DNA of 64,000 nucleotides from Fistularia commersonii (Eukaryota > Chordata > Actinopteri > Syngnathiformes > Fistulariidae), in NCBI GenBank assembly GCA_037954325.1, contig JBBMNZ010000045.1, forward strand, positions 723,501-787,500. Reading direction: 5' to 3'. Positions 49,119 to 56,818 of this stretch are shown here, in pieces. Position 1 is the stretch's first letter, and every line of letters begins with the position of its first letter. Below the pieces are notes generated by a model, which worked only from the letters and a program-made list of their open reading frames with translations, was not told where the DNA came from and did not search any database. Both the position numbers and the translations under genes were made by a program.

Positions 49119-49393
49119 TGTTACAGTTGGTTCCCAAGAGGACAGACACAGGTTCATAGATTTGCAGGTGGTTTAATAAGTTGATAGAGCGGGAGGTCAT
49201 ACACACATCAGGGAGAAGAATACGCAGACTTGTCATAGCAACAAGATCACACAATGTCTGCAACTTTGGGTCCGCCCTTTATACTCTTGCCTAATTCGTG
49301 GGATTGTTTCCTGGTGAGGCGTGTTCACCAGGTGCAGGGGATAACTGCCGTGATTGCTGTGCCACTTGCCCGGGGATCCGATGAGTCGTGACA
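49119..49393 (-). repeat. Gypsy 5' LTR (275 bp)
   Basis: On the plus strand it reads TGTTACAGTTGG ... GAGTCGTGACA. On the minus strand it starts TGTCACGACTC and ends CTGTAACA. It contains a TATAAAGGGCGG box on the minus strand near 49275-49285. It matches the 3' LTR over its length apart from a few substitutions and a 3-bp indel (GGTGGTTTAATAAGTTG versus GGAGGTATAAGTTG). Confidence 0.93.
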
Positions 49394-49449
49394 CACAGTT
49401 ACCCCAACTATCAGTCCAGGGAATCTCAATTCTGGGGAGAAAGTGCAGT

Positions 49450-49505
49450 TGTTATCTGAGAAATATGCTCTCAGTTATTTCCCTTTTATTTTGAAGGGCC
49501 AGTCC
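49450..49505 (+). mobile_element. Copia-type LTR fragment
   Basis: TGTTATCTGAGAAATATGCT and the next 40 bases closely match the LTR start at 56279 (TGTTAACTGAGAAATATGCT), up to AAGGGCCAGTC, where similarity stops. The sequence onwards to about 49592 (AAAATAAACC, GGCTGTCACA) could be the rest of a solo LTR of this family, but I cannot confirm the far end. Confidence 0.6.
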
Positions 49506-49765
49506 CAGTGTCCGATCTGTCCGTTGTGTTTTTATTTGCTTGAAAATAAACCTAACTTCTTCCAGTTCTGCAAAGCAAGAGGCTGTCACACATATTATTC
49601 CTCCGTAAAAGACCCAGTTGGTATTGAGGGGTAGCACGCAGATCTACTGCACAAATGACCTCTGATAACAGGTTATGGCCCCAGGAAACCCCCAAAGACG
49701 GCTGAAGACAGTTTGGAGCCGCTGAGAAGAGCGACGATACTGCGAACTCGGAGTGAAGGTTAGCT
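49506..49765. other. Unassigned spacer before the Rex1/jockey-like LINE
   Basis: It contains a possible remainder of the copia-type LTR to about 49592, then mixed-composition DNA. I see no domain, repeat or RNA gene. Confidence 0.4.
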
Positions 49766-51250
49766 TGAGTGGCGAGACTCCAGACCCGGCACCCCAGTGC
49801 CTTCATAGCCATCTTTGGGGATTTCAACCACGCCACCCTGTCATCATCTCTGCCCACTTTCAAACAGTTTGTGGACTGCAAGACCAGAGACAATAAAACT
49901 CTGGACCTGCTGTATGCCAATGCCAAGGACGCATACAGCTGCACAGCTCTCCCTGCTCTGGGCAGATCAAACCACAATCTGGTCCACTTGAAGCCTCGCT
50001 ATGTTCCTGAAGTCCAGCGGCAACCTGTGATCACCAGAACTGTCCGGAGGTGGTCACAGGCGGCAGAACTGACTCTTCAGGGATGCTAGGAGACGACGGA
50101 CTGGGATGTGCTCTGCGAAGACCAGGGAGGCGACATCGGAAAACTCTCCGACTGCATTACTGACTCTGAGAAACAACGCACAGTCTTGGTGGGGATGATG
50201 TTGTCCGTGCAGAAGTTGACAAACAACAAACCCTGGGTGACTAAGGACATTAAGGACACACTGAACAGGAAGAAGGCAGCATTCAGGAGTGGAGACAAAG
50301 AGGAACTGAAGAAGGTGCAGACTGAGCTGAGGGAGAAGATCGCAGAGGGAAAGGACAGTTACAGGAGGAAGCTGGAGAGCAAACTCCAGCGGAACAACAT
50401 GAGGGAGGTGTGGAGTGGGTTGAAAACCATCACTGGCCATGGAAAACAAGCAAGCCAGATGATGGAAGGAGACTTGCAGGAGGCAAACGAACTAAACCTG
50501 TTTTTTAACAGATTTGATGAAGGTGCCTCCGCCCACCCTCCCCCCAGTTCCTCTCAGGACTTTCCTTCCCCTGTGCCCTCACCCCTCACTTTAAGGAGCT
50601 TTCCCCCTCCCCCACGCACCTCTTCTGCTTCCCTGGGCGATGTCTCGTTTACACCTCAGCCGTCCTGCCCCCCACTGGGACTCTCTCTGCCCCCCACTGG
50701 GACTCTCTCCACCCCCTCCTGTCGCCTTCACCGCTCAGGAGGTGAGAAGAGAGTTCAGCCGCCTTCGTCCCAGGAAAGCTGCTGGCCCTGACGGCCTTAG
50801 CCCCAGAGTGCTGAAAGGATGTGCCTCTCAGCTGTGTGGGATCTTCTCACATCTCTTCAACCTGAGCCTGACCCAGACGGTTGTCCCCGACCGGTGGAAA
50901 ACCTCATGCCTGGTTCCAGTGCCCAAGGTGAAGCATCCCAGCACACACAGCGACTACAGACCAGTGGCCCTGACATCACACGTCATGAAGTCGCTGGAGA
51001 GGCTCGTCCTGAGGCACCTTGGCACAGTCGTCGGACCTTCGCTGGACCCCCTGCGGTTCGCATACCACCCACGGATAGGAGTGGAAGACGCCATCATCTT
51101 CCTGCTGCACAGAATCTACACACACCTGGAGGAGGCAGGAAGCACTGTGAGAGTTATGTTCTTTGACTTCTTCAGTGCTTTTAAAACCATTCGACCTGCC
51201 CTGCTGAACAGGAAGCTTCTGGACATGCAGGTAGATGCTCCACTCGCGGC
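49766..51250 (+). pseudogene. Rex1/jockey-like LINE fragment (endonuclease end and half of RT)
   Basis: It starts within the endonuclease C-terminus (IAIFGDFNHATLSSSLP, NKTLDLLYANAKDAYSC, LGRSNHNLVHLKP). After an in-frame stop at 50087-50089 it continues through the linker (NNKPWVTKDIKDTLNRKK, KLESKLQRNNMREVWSGL). A frameshift near 50690 precedes the RT (RPRKAAGPDGLSPRVLKGC, DYRPVALTSHVMKSLERL, FAYHPRIGVEDAIIFLLH, MFFDFFSAFKTIRPALL). It is cut off at 51250 by the ERV LTR, before the catalytic box. Rex1 is the likely family from the V-E-D-A-I-I-x-L-L-H style; other CR1/jockey members are possible. Confidence 0.75.
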
Positions 51251-51815
51251 TGTTGGAGAGTAATTCTAATTCATGCTGGTCTAAGTTAAAACCTGTAAAG
51301 AGGAGACTGAGGTTATAATAAGAAATAACACAGACAAGCGACTATTCTTTTGTGCTCTGCAGAGGGGGAGACTCAGCGCGCTCTTTGGAGCCAAGATCCA
51401 GAGAATCCCCCCGAGTTCCTCCTTGCTCGGCTTTTTATTGTGTGAAAGTGTTTATTTACATAACAACATTCATTGGATAGTATAGTTCATGCATATGTGA
51501 AGTTGTCCAGGATGATATACAGGGGTGGGCAGGTTTCTCTCCAGAAGTGTTTATCCTCGTTTAGATTTACGTTTACAGGGGTTAGGTTCTTATCTAAAGA
51601 TGTTTACGACCATTGGAATATCTTGGAGGGCCCAATTCTTGTTAGAGGACAAAGGTCTTTTGTGCTCGGGCATGTCTGGCTAACTTCATGTGAGTAGTCG
51701 AAATAACATAGTTATAGAAATAGAGAGAAAACTCTAACATTGTTCGTAGTCTCATAAACAGGAGGGAATTGTTAAACTCTTCAGCATCATCATGCCATGT
51801 TGGTACATAGTTTAC
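51251..51815 (-). repeat. Presumed ERV 3' LTR
   Basis: The plus strand starts TGTTGGAGAG, the complement of an LTR ending in CA, immediately next to the truncated LINE. An AATAAA signal lies on the minus strand at 51434-51439 (ACAATAAAAAGCC). It is followed by a GC-rich R/U5-like stretch and CCCCCTCTGCAGAG. The U3 start is not resolved; the upper limit is the env stop at 51826. Confidence 0.6.
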
Positions 51816-51825
51816 AGATAACACT

Positions 51826-53260
51826 TCATACAACATCATGGTCGTCGTCCTCCACAGTCGAATCATTATCATTTTCTTTTTCTGAATCACTTATAGGCAG
51901 TTGCTCATATATCTGTCCAGTGTAGTGAGTCCTTGGTTGGGTCTGCACTGCTACTATTGCCATCTGGACAAAGGCTGTGGAAGCCATTTTAGCAATCATG
52001 CTTCTCAAACAAGGAATAACGCACAAAGTAAATAAACAAAACAAAATAAGAATCACAATCACAGGTGTAAGGCATTTTAAAAGTATTTGCCACCAAGTTC
52101 CGTTGATGATCCATCCAAGAGGGTCAAACTGTAAAAACGACATTAAAGTATCACTGTCCTCTTTACCCTCTAGTTGGTTCTTTAATGTCGTCATTTTGTC
52201 ATGAATTGCTGTGAAATTGTCTCGCATGTCTGGGATATATGTGCAACATTGTTGTCCTATTATCGCACATACACCACCTTCCTTGGCTAAGACAATGTCT
52301 AAAGCCATACGATTTTGTAAAAGCATTTCTTTCATAGCCATAGTCTCTGGATTGTTTTGTATCAGTCCATTCAATTCTAGAACCCTTGACGTTAGGTTCT
52401 CTAATGTCGCCCAGACCTCATTCATTTGATGTCCCAAGTAGACTACACCATAGTTAGGGAACATTGTCATAAGTATTCCTCTAGAGTCACTTATCAAGGC
52501 TCTTCGACTACGTTCATGTCCCACAGGCCTAATGAGTTGTATGCTATGAGTCATGTTATGCTCTGGTATAAAAGTCATAGCACTTCCTAATCGGGCCAAA
52601 TAGCATGTGCCACACCAATGTTCAGGCAGATACAGAAATGCTCGTTTGCCACAAATCCATACATGTGTTTTTGGGCATGTATGGATAACCGTATTTGTGT
52701 GGGAATCCAAAAATCCTCCATGGTGGTATACCAGATTTGGTGAGGTTTGTTTCAATGCCCAATAATGGCTTGAGGGCTGTCAGATTCATGGCACACACAC
52801 CCATTCCCCACTTTCCAACCTCACATATACTATTATTATAGTAGTCATAGGTTTTCCTAACCGGTCTATCCGTTTCCATATCTAGCACAGTGTCACACTG
52901 TAGTTGGCCGAGATAATGCTCTTTCTTACCACACTGTCGTTTCATACAAAATGGTGGTGTCTTTTGTATTGTCATTAGAGTGAATCCCTCAATGACAGTT
53001 TTATTGGTTACCATAGAATAATTAGCTGGTAATCGCCATTTGGATGGATCGTAAGGCAGAAAAGGAAGGACTGAGGTATTTGTTATATTCTGAAAAATTC
53101 CAAATCTCTGACTCAGTCCTTGGGAATATACCCATATTATAGACAAGGTCTCACTTTGGTTAATTGGATGAGGTTGTATAGTCGGGTTATGAGACATTGA
53201 TATTGGCATCACCGTACAAACATAACAATCAGTTAGGTCTCCTGCCATTACATTTACCAA
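51826..53260 (-). pseudogene. Retroviral env (surface + transmembrane subunits), frameshifted
   Basis: The surface part is in the frame of 53260-52622. It has several N-glycosylation sequons and a C-x-x-C motif (CYVC) near its start. Near 52750 the frame changes, and the rest is open at 52755-51826. That part carries the end of the surface subunit, a basic R-x-R-R cleavage motif, a hydrophobic stretch, a heptad region, the C-x6-C-C disulphide motif (CAIIGQQCC), a membrane anchor rich in I/L/V near residue 235 of the second frame, and an acidic cytoplasmic tail. C-x-x-C plus C-x6-C-C marks the gammaretrovirus-type env group. The frame change and missing 5' end make it non-functional as it stands. 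A relationship to fish env-derived host genes cannot be judged from this sequence. Confidence 0.8.
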
Positions 53261-53261
53261 T

Positions 53262-53802
53262 CGCCACCAGAGACTGTCTCGGTGTGGAAGATGAGAAGCA
53301 GTATGAACTCTGGGAGACTAAATGCTTGGCCTACATGCGGCTGCAGGGGCTCAAAGACACAATTCTGAGTGAAACTCCAGAATTTGATGACGATGACGAG
53401 GAGGCAAAGGACAAGGAGCAGAATGAAATGGCCCATGCCGAACCGATCCAGTTTTTAGATGACAAAAGTCTAGGCCTGGTCATGCGCGAAGCTGCAGATG
53501 ATGGGAGAAAGGCACTGAAGATGTTACGAGAGTATTACGCAGGTAAAGGGAAGCCTGGCATTATAAACCTGTATACTGACCTGACAAAACTGCAGAAAGG
53601 AAGCAATGAAAGCGTAACAGACTTTGTGATTAGGGCAGAGACTATAATCACGGTGCTAAGAAATGCAGAGGAAGTCATGAGTGATGATCTTCTCATAGCT
53701 ATGGTGCTAAAGGGACTTCCAGAATCGTTCAAACCATTTGCAGTTCATGTGACTCAAAGTGAAGAAAAGCTCAAATTTGCTGACTTCCGTGTTTTTCAGT
53801 GA
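53262..53802 (+). pseudogene. Copia gag (UBN2-type), truncated at both ends
   Basis: It reads LGVEDEKQYELWETKCLAYM, ETPEFDDDDEEAKDKEQNEM, KALKMLREYYAGKGKPGIIN, SVTDFVIRAETIITVLRNA and LIAMVLKGLPESFKPFAVHV, the copia Gag layout with the ALKMLREYY core. The start lies in ERV-derived DNA, so the true N-terminus is gone. The C-terminus ends at a TGA at 53800-53802 in the ADFRVF region. The zinc knuckle expected next is absent. Confidence 0.85.
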
Positions 53803-55030
53803 CTTTCAGAGCTGACACACACCATGTTGAGCTGGCAGACGCGACCAAGTGTCAAGGCGTGGCGAAGCAGCGGGGAGAGGCAGAGGTGATCCTCATAGAC
53901 AGCAGAGGACGTCACCACACAGCACCACTGAGAAACGCACTGTTCATCCCTTCCTGTCCACAGGACATTTTTTCTGTGATGGCCGCCACAGCAAGCGGAG
54001 CAACGGTAATCTTCAATGAAGAAAAAGACATAGTCAAAATGAGTGACGGTACTGTATTTCCTATTCATGTGCAGAACACACTTTACTACCTATCTACAGC
54101 AGATGAAAGTAATGACAAATGCAATGGGTGTTTTGATTTACAAACATGGCATGAAATTTTCGGCCATTGTAATTAGAGCGATGTACAAAAGTTGACAAAA
54201 GTGGTTGATGGTATGGTAATCAAAGGGAAAACTGAAAAACCTGTATCACCATGTGAAGTGTGTATTCAAGGGAAGTTTGTGCAGATCAGAAACAGAGAGC
54301 CTGATGCAAGAGCAACAGAGGTGTTTGATTTAGTGCATACAGATCTGGCAGGGCCAGTAAATCCCATATCTATAGATGGACACAGATTTGCATTGTCGTT
54401 TACTGATGATTATTCCAACACAATTTTTGTGTACTTTCTCAAACAAAAGAGTGGTACAGTGAGTGCCACAGAGAGATTCTTAGCAGACACTGCCCCTTAT
54501 GGGAAGATTAAGTGTATGAGATCTGACAATTGTACTGAGTTTATGTCAAAAGAGTACCAAGGACTAATGATTAAACGGGGTGTTAGACATGAAACGTCAG
54601 CGCCATACTCACCACACCAAAACGGGAAAGCAGAGAGAAACTGGAGGACTTTATTCGACATGGCATGGTGCATGTTACTAGGAAGCAACCTACCCAAAAC
54701 ATTGTGGACCCATGCAGTGCAGACAGCAGCAGTCAGGAACTGATGCTTTAATAATCGGACAAAGCAGACGGCTTACTTTATGTTGACGGGAAAGAAACCA
54801 AATGTGTCACAAATGCAAATGTTTGGTGCTGTGTGCTATGCATACAAGCACAACAAAAAGAAACTTGACTCAAGAGGTGAGAAGGGAGTTTTCATTGGAT
54901 ATGACAAAAATAGTCCAGCTTATTTTGTATATTATCCAAATAGTGAAAGAGTACTAAAAACACAGACTGCTAAAATTTGTGACAAACCCATCTCCAGAGC
55001 AACAAACCCAGACAGAGATGAGCTCAGATC

Positions 55031-55037
<7 letters not shown>
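53803..55037 (+). pseudogene. Copia protease remnant and integrase, two in-frame stops
   Basis: The frame begins TFRADTHHVELADATKCQG, just past where the D-S-G of the protease should be; that motif is deleted together with the gag zinc knuckle. The GAG-pre-integrase zinc domain follows (WHEIFGH ... CEVCIQGKF), broken by a TAG at 54174-54176. The catalytic D-D-E triad is complete: D in VHTDLAGP, D in MRSDNCTEF, E in PHQNGKAERNWR. A TGA at 54741-54743 interrupts before YFMLTGKKPNVSQMQMFG. The frame ends in an acidic hinge at a GAT microsatellite. Confidence 0.87.

Positions 55038-55068
<31 letters not shown>
55033..55068. repeat. (GAT)12 microsatellite
   Basis: Twelve uninterrupted GAT units lie at the place where copia B integrase sequence stops and the 103-bp direct repeat begins. 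Confidence 0.95.
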
Positions 55069-55071
55069 CTT

Positions 55072-55174
55072 CATCTAGCGGCCATAAAATGTAACGAAGC
55101 GGAGGGAGAAAGCCATCCGGTGTTCCCCGAGTAGCGGCGACGAACGAGTTTAGAGCCGTGGAGAAGGTTTGCTT
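55072..55174. repeat. 103-bp direct repeat, left copy
   Basis: CATCTAGCGGCCATAAAATG ... GAGAAGGTTTGCTT recurs at 56716-56818 with about four mismatches and no length change. On the minus strand the right copy leads directly into the unidentified ORF at 56347-56718, so it may be that gene's 5' leader. Confidence 0.9.
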
Positions 55175-55195
55175 CCCCCCCACCCTCTCTTTCTA

Positions 55196-55197
<2 letters not shown>

Positions 55198-55226
<29 letters not shown>

Positions 55227-55251
55227 CTTCTTCTTCTTCTTCTTCTTCTTC
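55198..55251. repeat. (TTC)18 microsatellite, left arm
   Basis: Pure TTC tract between CTCTCTTTCTAAC and TACAGTTTCTAGTCC. The matching tract in the right arm (59883-59945, GAA on the plus strand) has about 21 units. Confidence 0.95.
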
Positions 55252-55252
55252 T

Positions 55253-55304
55253 ACAGTTTCTAGTCCATACATCATCGCTGGTCTCACCACTGTCTTGTAC
55301 ACCT
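55253..55304 (-). mobile_element. RTE LINE scrap in the left arm
   Basis: The complement reads GTGTACAAGACAGTGGTGAG and GATGTATGGACTAGAAACTG, identical in type to the RTE coding region at 58442-58492. It is followed directly by the GAA-type tract. The right arm carries the same scrap at 59829-59880. Confidence 0.85.
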
Positions 55305-56114
55305 TTGTACACCGTGGAAATGGGCAGCCCCGTATCTGACCGTGTGACACAGCCAAGCAGTGCAGACAATGTGAGACGATCAACTAGAACCAAAAAGAAG
55401 CCCAGTTACTTTAATGGTTATGTGACTAGTGCTATTGACGATGACCAAGTGTTCACTAACATTGACTACTGTTATAGACTGGCGTGTGGTGTCCCACAGA
55501 CATTTAAAGAGGCAAGGAGTTCCCTCAATGCTGACAAGTGGATGAAATCTATGGACGACGAGATGGAGTCATTGAGAGAGAACAACACTTTTACCCTAAC
55601 ACAGCTACCCCAAGGCAAGTGTGCAGTGGGGGTGGGGGGGTGGGTGTATGCGCTAAAAAGAAATGAAGTTTGCACAAACAAATATAAAGCTCGTTATTTT
55701 GCTAAGGGCTACAGTCAAAAGTATGGCACGGATTTTGAGGAAACATTTTCTCCAACAGCAAATATGACAAGTGTGAGGGTGTTTATGCAGAAATCAGTTC
55801 AGGAAAATTTGGCAGGTCGTCATTGGAATCTGATGCTCCATTCTTACTTGATTGACAACGACTTTATTCAGAATGAAGCAGATCATTGTGTTTATGTCAA
55901 AGAAAACCAAAATGACAAAGTCATCACCATAATATGGGTAGATGATTTAATCATAGCTGCGAGTGATGAGGAAGTAATGAAAGAGGTGAAAATCATGCTT
56001 ACAGCTAGATTTAAAATGAAGGACTTGGGCAAAGTGATCAAAATCAACACCCAGAAAATACGTCAGTCAGAAGAGTGTGTTAAGATGTCACAAAGAAAAT
56101 ATGTGGAAAGGTAG
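55305..56114 (+). pseudogene. Copia A reverse transcriptase, internally deleted (left arm)
   Basis: It reads VRRSTRTKKKPSYFNGYV, DKWMKSMDDEMESLRENNTF, YKARYFAKGYSQKYGTDFEE and TFSPTANMTSVRVF, the start of the copia RT domain. It then jumps to HWNLMLHSYLIDNDFIQNEA, DHCVYVKENQNDKV and the catalytic IIWVDDLIIAASDEE. The segment that normally links TSVR and the catalytic part (about 60-70 residues) is missing in both arms. KVIKINTQKIRQSEEC replaces KVTYFLGIDFDQSEEC of the other arm because a short DNA segment is inverted. The frame ends at YVER, so no RNase H is encoded. Confidence 0.85.
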
Positions 56115-56337
56115 CCCTACAGTATTGTCCAACACAAGAGATGCCGGCACATGTTATGACAAAGCCTGCATCGCAGTTTAAGTTGTTGAATTTTTCAAAG
56201 TTGTTGTTTAGGTCATGAGTATTTTATTTGGATGTAAATGGGCAAAGATACCAATAATATGAGAGCAAGTGGGGGCGTTGTTAACTGAGAAATATGCTCT
56301 CAATTATTTTCCGTTTTATTTCCAAGGGCCAGTCTCA
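56114..56337 (+). repeat. Copia A 3' region: polypurine tract and LTR start
   Basis: After the RT stop comes non-coding DNA with GAGAGCAAGTGGGGGCGT, a polypurine-like tract. TGTTAACTGAGAAATATGCT begins at 56279. About 59 bases of LTR are recognisable, matching 49450-49505. Beyond AGTCTCA the sequence is that of the unidentified ORF region. Confidence 0.65.
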
Positions 56338-56346
56338 ACTTCCCAG

Positions 56347-56718
56347 TCAACAGGACCCCGCAGACCGGCCAAGGTGCACCTTCTTCGGACACGGATCCCC
56401 GTGACGTCGGCGTGAAGCTCCGGGAGCACCAGACATGCACTTATGAATAAGCGGAGGAGTCAACTCCATAAGTCCTCCACTCAGGGCCTCGGTGTCACTG
56501 AATCGAGCAATTTGGTTTTTAATGTTTAAAAATCGGCTTAACATTGAGGTGGAAAACACAGCGGTATCGTTAAAATACAGTAACAGGGTGATAACATCCA
56601 TGTAAGAAGTGGAGGGGGATTTATTGCACTCACGGCCCCACTCGTTTATTCCTCTCATACACAGCGGCCAGATCACCTGCTGGAGCTCCAAGCGCTGTGC
56701 ACAGTCGGATGCCGCCAT
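56347..56718 (-). CDS. Unidentified ORF, 123 aa
   Basis: On the minus strand an ATG at 56718 (MAASDCAQRLELQQVIWPLC) opens 123 codons ending in GRSAGSC just before the copia A LTR fragment. I recognise no domain. The middle (YMDVITLLLYFNDTAVF) is hydrophobic, with SMLSRFLNIKNQIARFSDTE after it. The C-terminus is arginine- and proline-rich (GAPGASRRRHGDPCPKK). It is GC-richer than its neighbours. The right palindrome arm keeps only its last 66 codons (58591-58788, plus strand), with a few substitutions. The 103-bp repeat lies directly upstream of its ATG. It could be a captured host exon or part of an undescribed transposon; chance ORF remains possible. Confidence 0.45.
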   Translation of the reverse strand: MAASDCAQRLELQQVIWPLCMRGINEWGRECNKSPSTSYMDVITLLLYFNDTAVFSTSMLSRFLNIKNQIARFSDTEALSGGLMELTPPLIHKCMSGAPGASRRRHGDPCPKKVHLGRSAGSC

Positions 56719-56818
56719 CTAGCGGACATAAAATGTAACGAAGCGGAGGGAGAAAGCCATCCGGTGATCCCCAAGTAGCGGCGACGAACGAGTTTAGAGC
56801 CGTGGAGAAGATTTGCTT
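56716..56818. repeat. 103-bp direct repeat, right copy
   Basis: It reads CATCTAGCGGACATAAAATG ... GAGAAGATTTGCTT, the same length as the left copy, and runs directly into the copia B RT box (GGGTAGATGATTTAATT). Together the two copies bracket a 1.5-kb block with copia A and the unidentified ORF. Confidence 0.9.

Larger units (their letters stand above)
44703..49393 (-). mobile_element. Ty3/gypsy chromovirus (sushi-like), full-length but inactive
   Basis: Two LTRs of 272 and 275 bp bound a 4.1-kb interior. Read on the minus strand, the order is 5' LTR, gag, protease, RT, RNase H, integrase, chromodomain, polypurine tract (GGAGGGGGGGGGGTAC), 3' LTR. The gag style, small LTRs and integrase chromodomain place it with the sushi-type chromoviruses of fish. 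It is inserted in a second L1/Tx1 fragment (CAACCAG / CACAGTTACC). The flanking five bases ACCAG and CACAG do not match perfectly, so the target duplication has decayed or the ends are slightly off. Confidence 0.9.
51251..53261 (-). mobile_element. Endogenous retrovirus remnant (env + 3' LTR)
   Basis: On the minus strand this is an env gene followed by a 3' LTR ending in TCTCCAACA at 51251. No gag or pol is present: the upstream side is cut at about 53261, where copia gag begins. The other LTR is missing. It is an old, broken copy. Confidence 0.8.
55145..56554 (+). repeat. Palindrome, left arm (about 1.41 kb)
   Basis: This stretch is the reverse complement of 58581-59998. The outer ends are CGAGTTTAGAGCCGTGGAGA at 55145 and its complement ending at 59998. 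The inner ends are ACATTGAGGTGGAA at 56554 and TTCCACCTCAATGT at 58581. The arm holds part of the 103-bp repeat, a TTC microsatellite, an RTE scrap, copia A and the C-terminal part of the unidentified ORF. By eye the arms differ by only a few percent, apart from microsatellite length and a micro-inversion near 56040. Confidence 0.92.

Noticed and set aside
44698..49398. Perfect target-site duplication for the gypsy element
   Set aside because: ACCAG before and CACAG after differ at two of five bases, so I report it only as decayed or undefined.
53197..53261. N-terminal extension of the copia gag ORF from 53197
   Set aside because: These codons are antisense to ERV env, so the start is an accident of the junction.
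55150..55393. Minus-strand ORFs with runs of E or R at 55150-55393 and 59741-59993
   Set aside because: The runs are the translated TTC/GAA microsatellite and the rest is antisense of copia A or RTE sequence.
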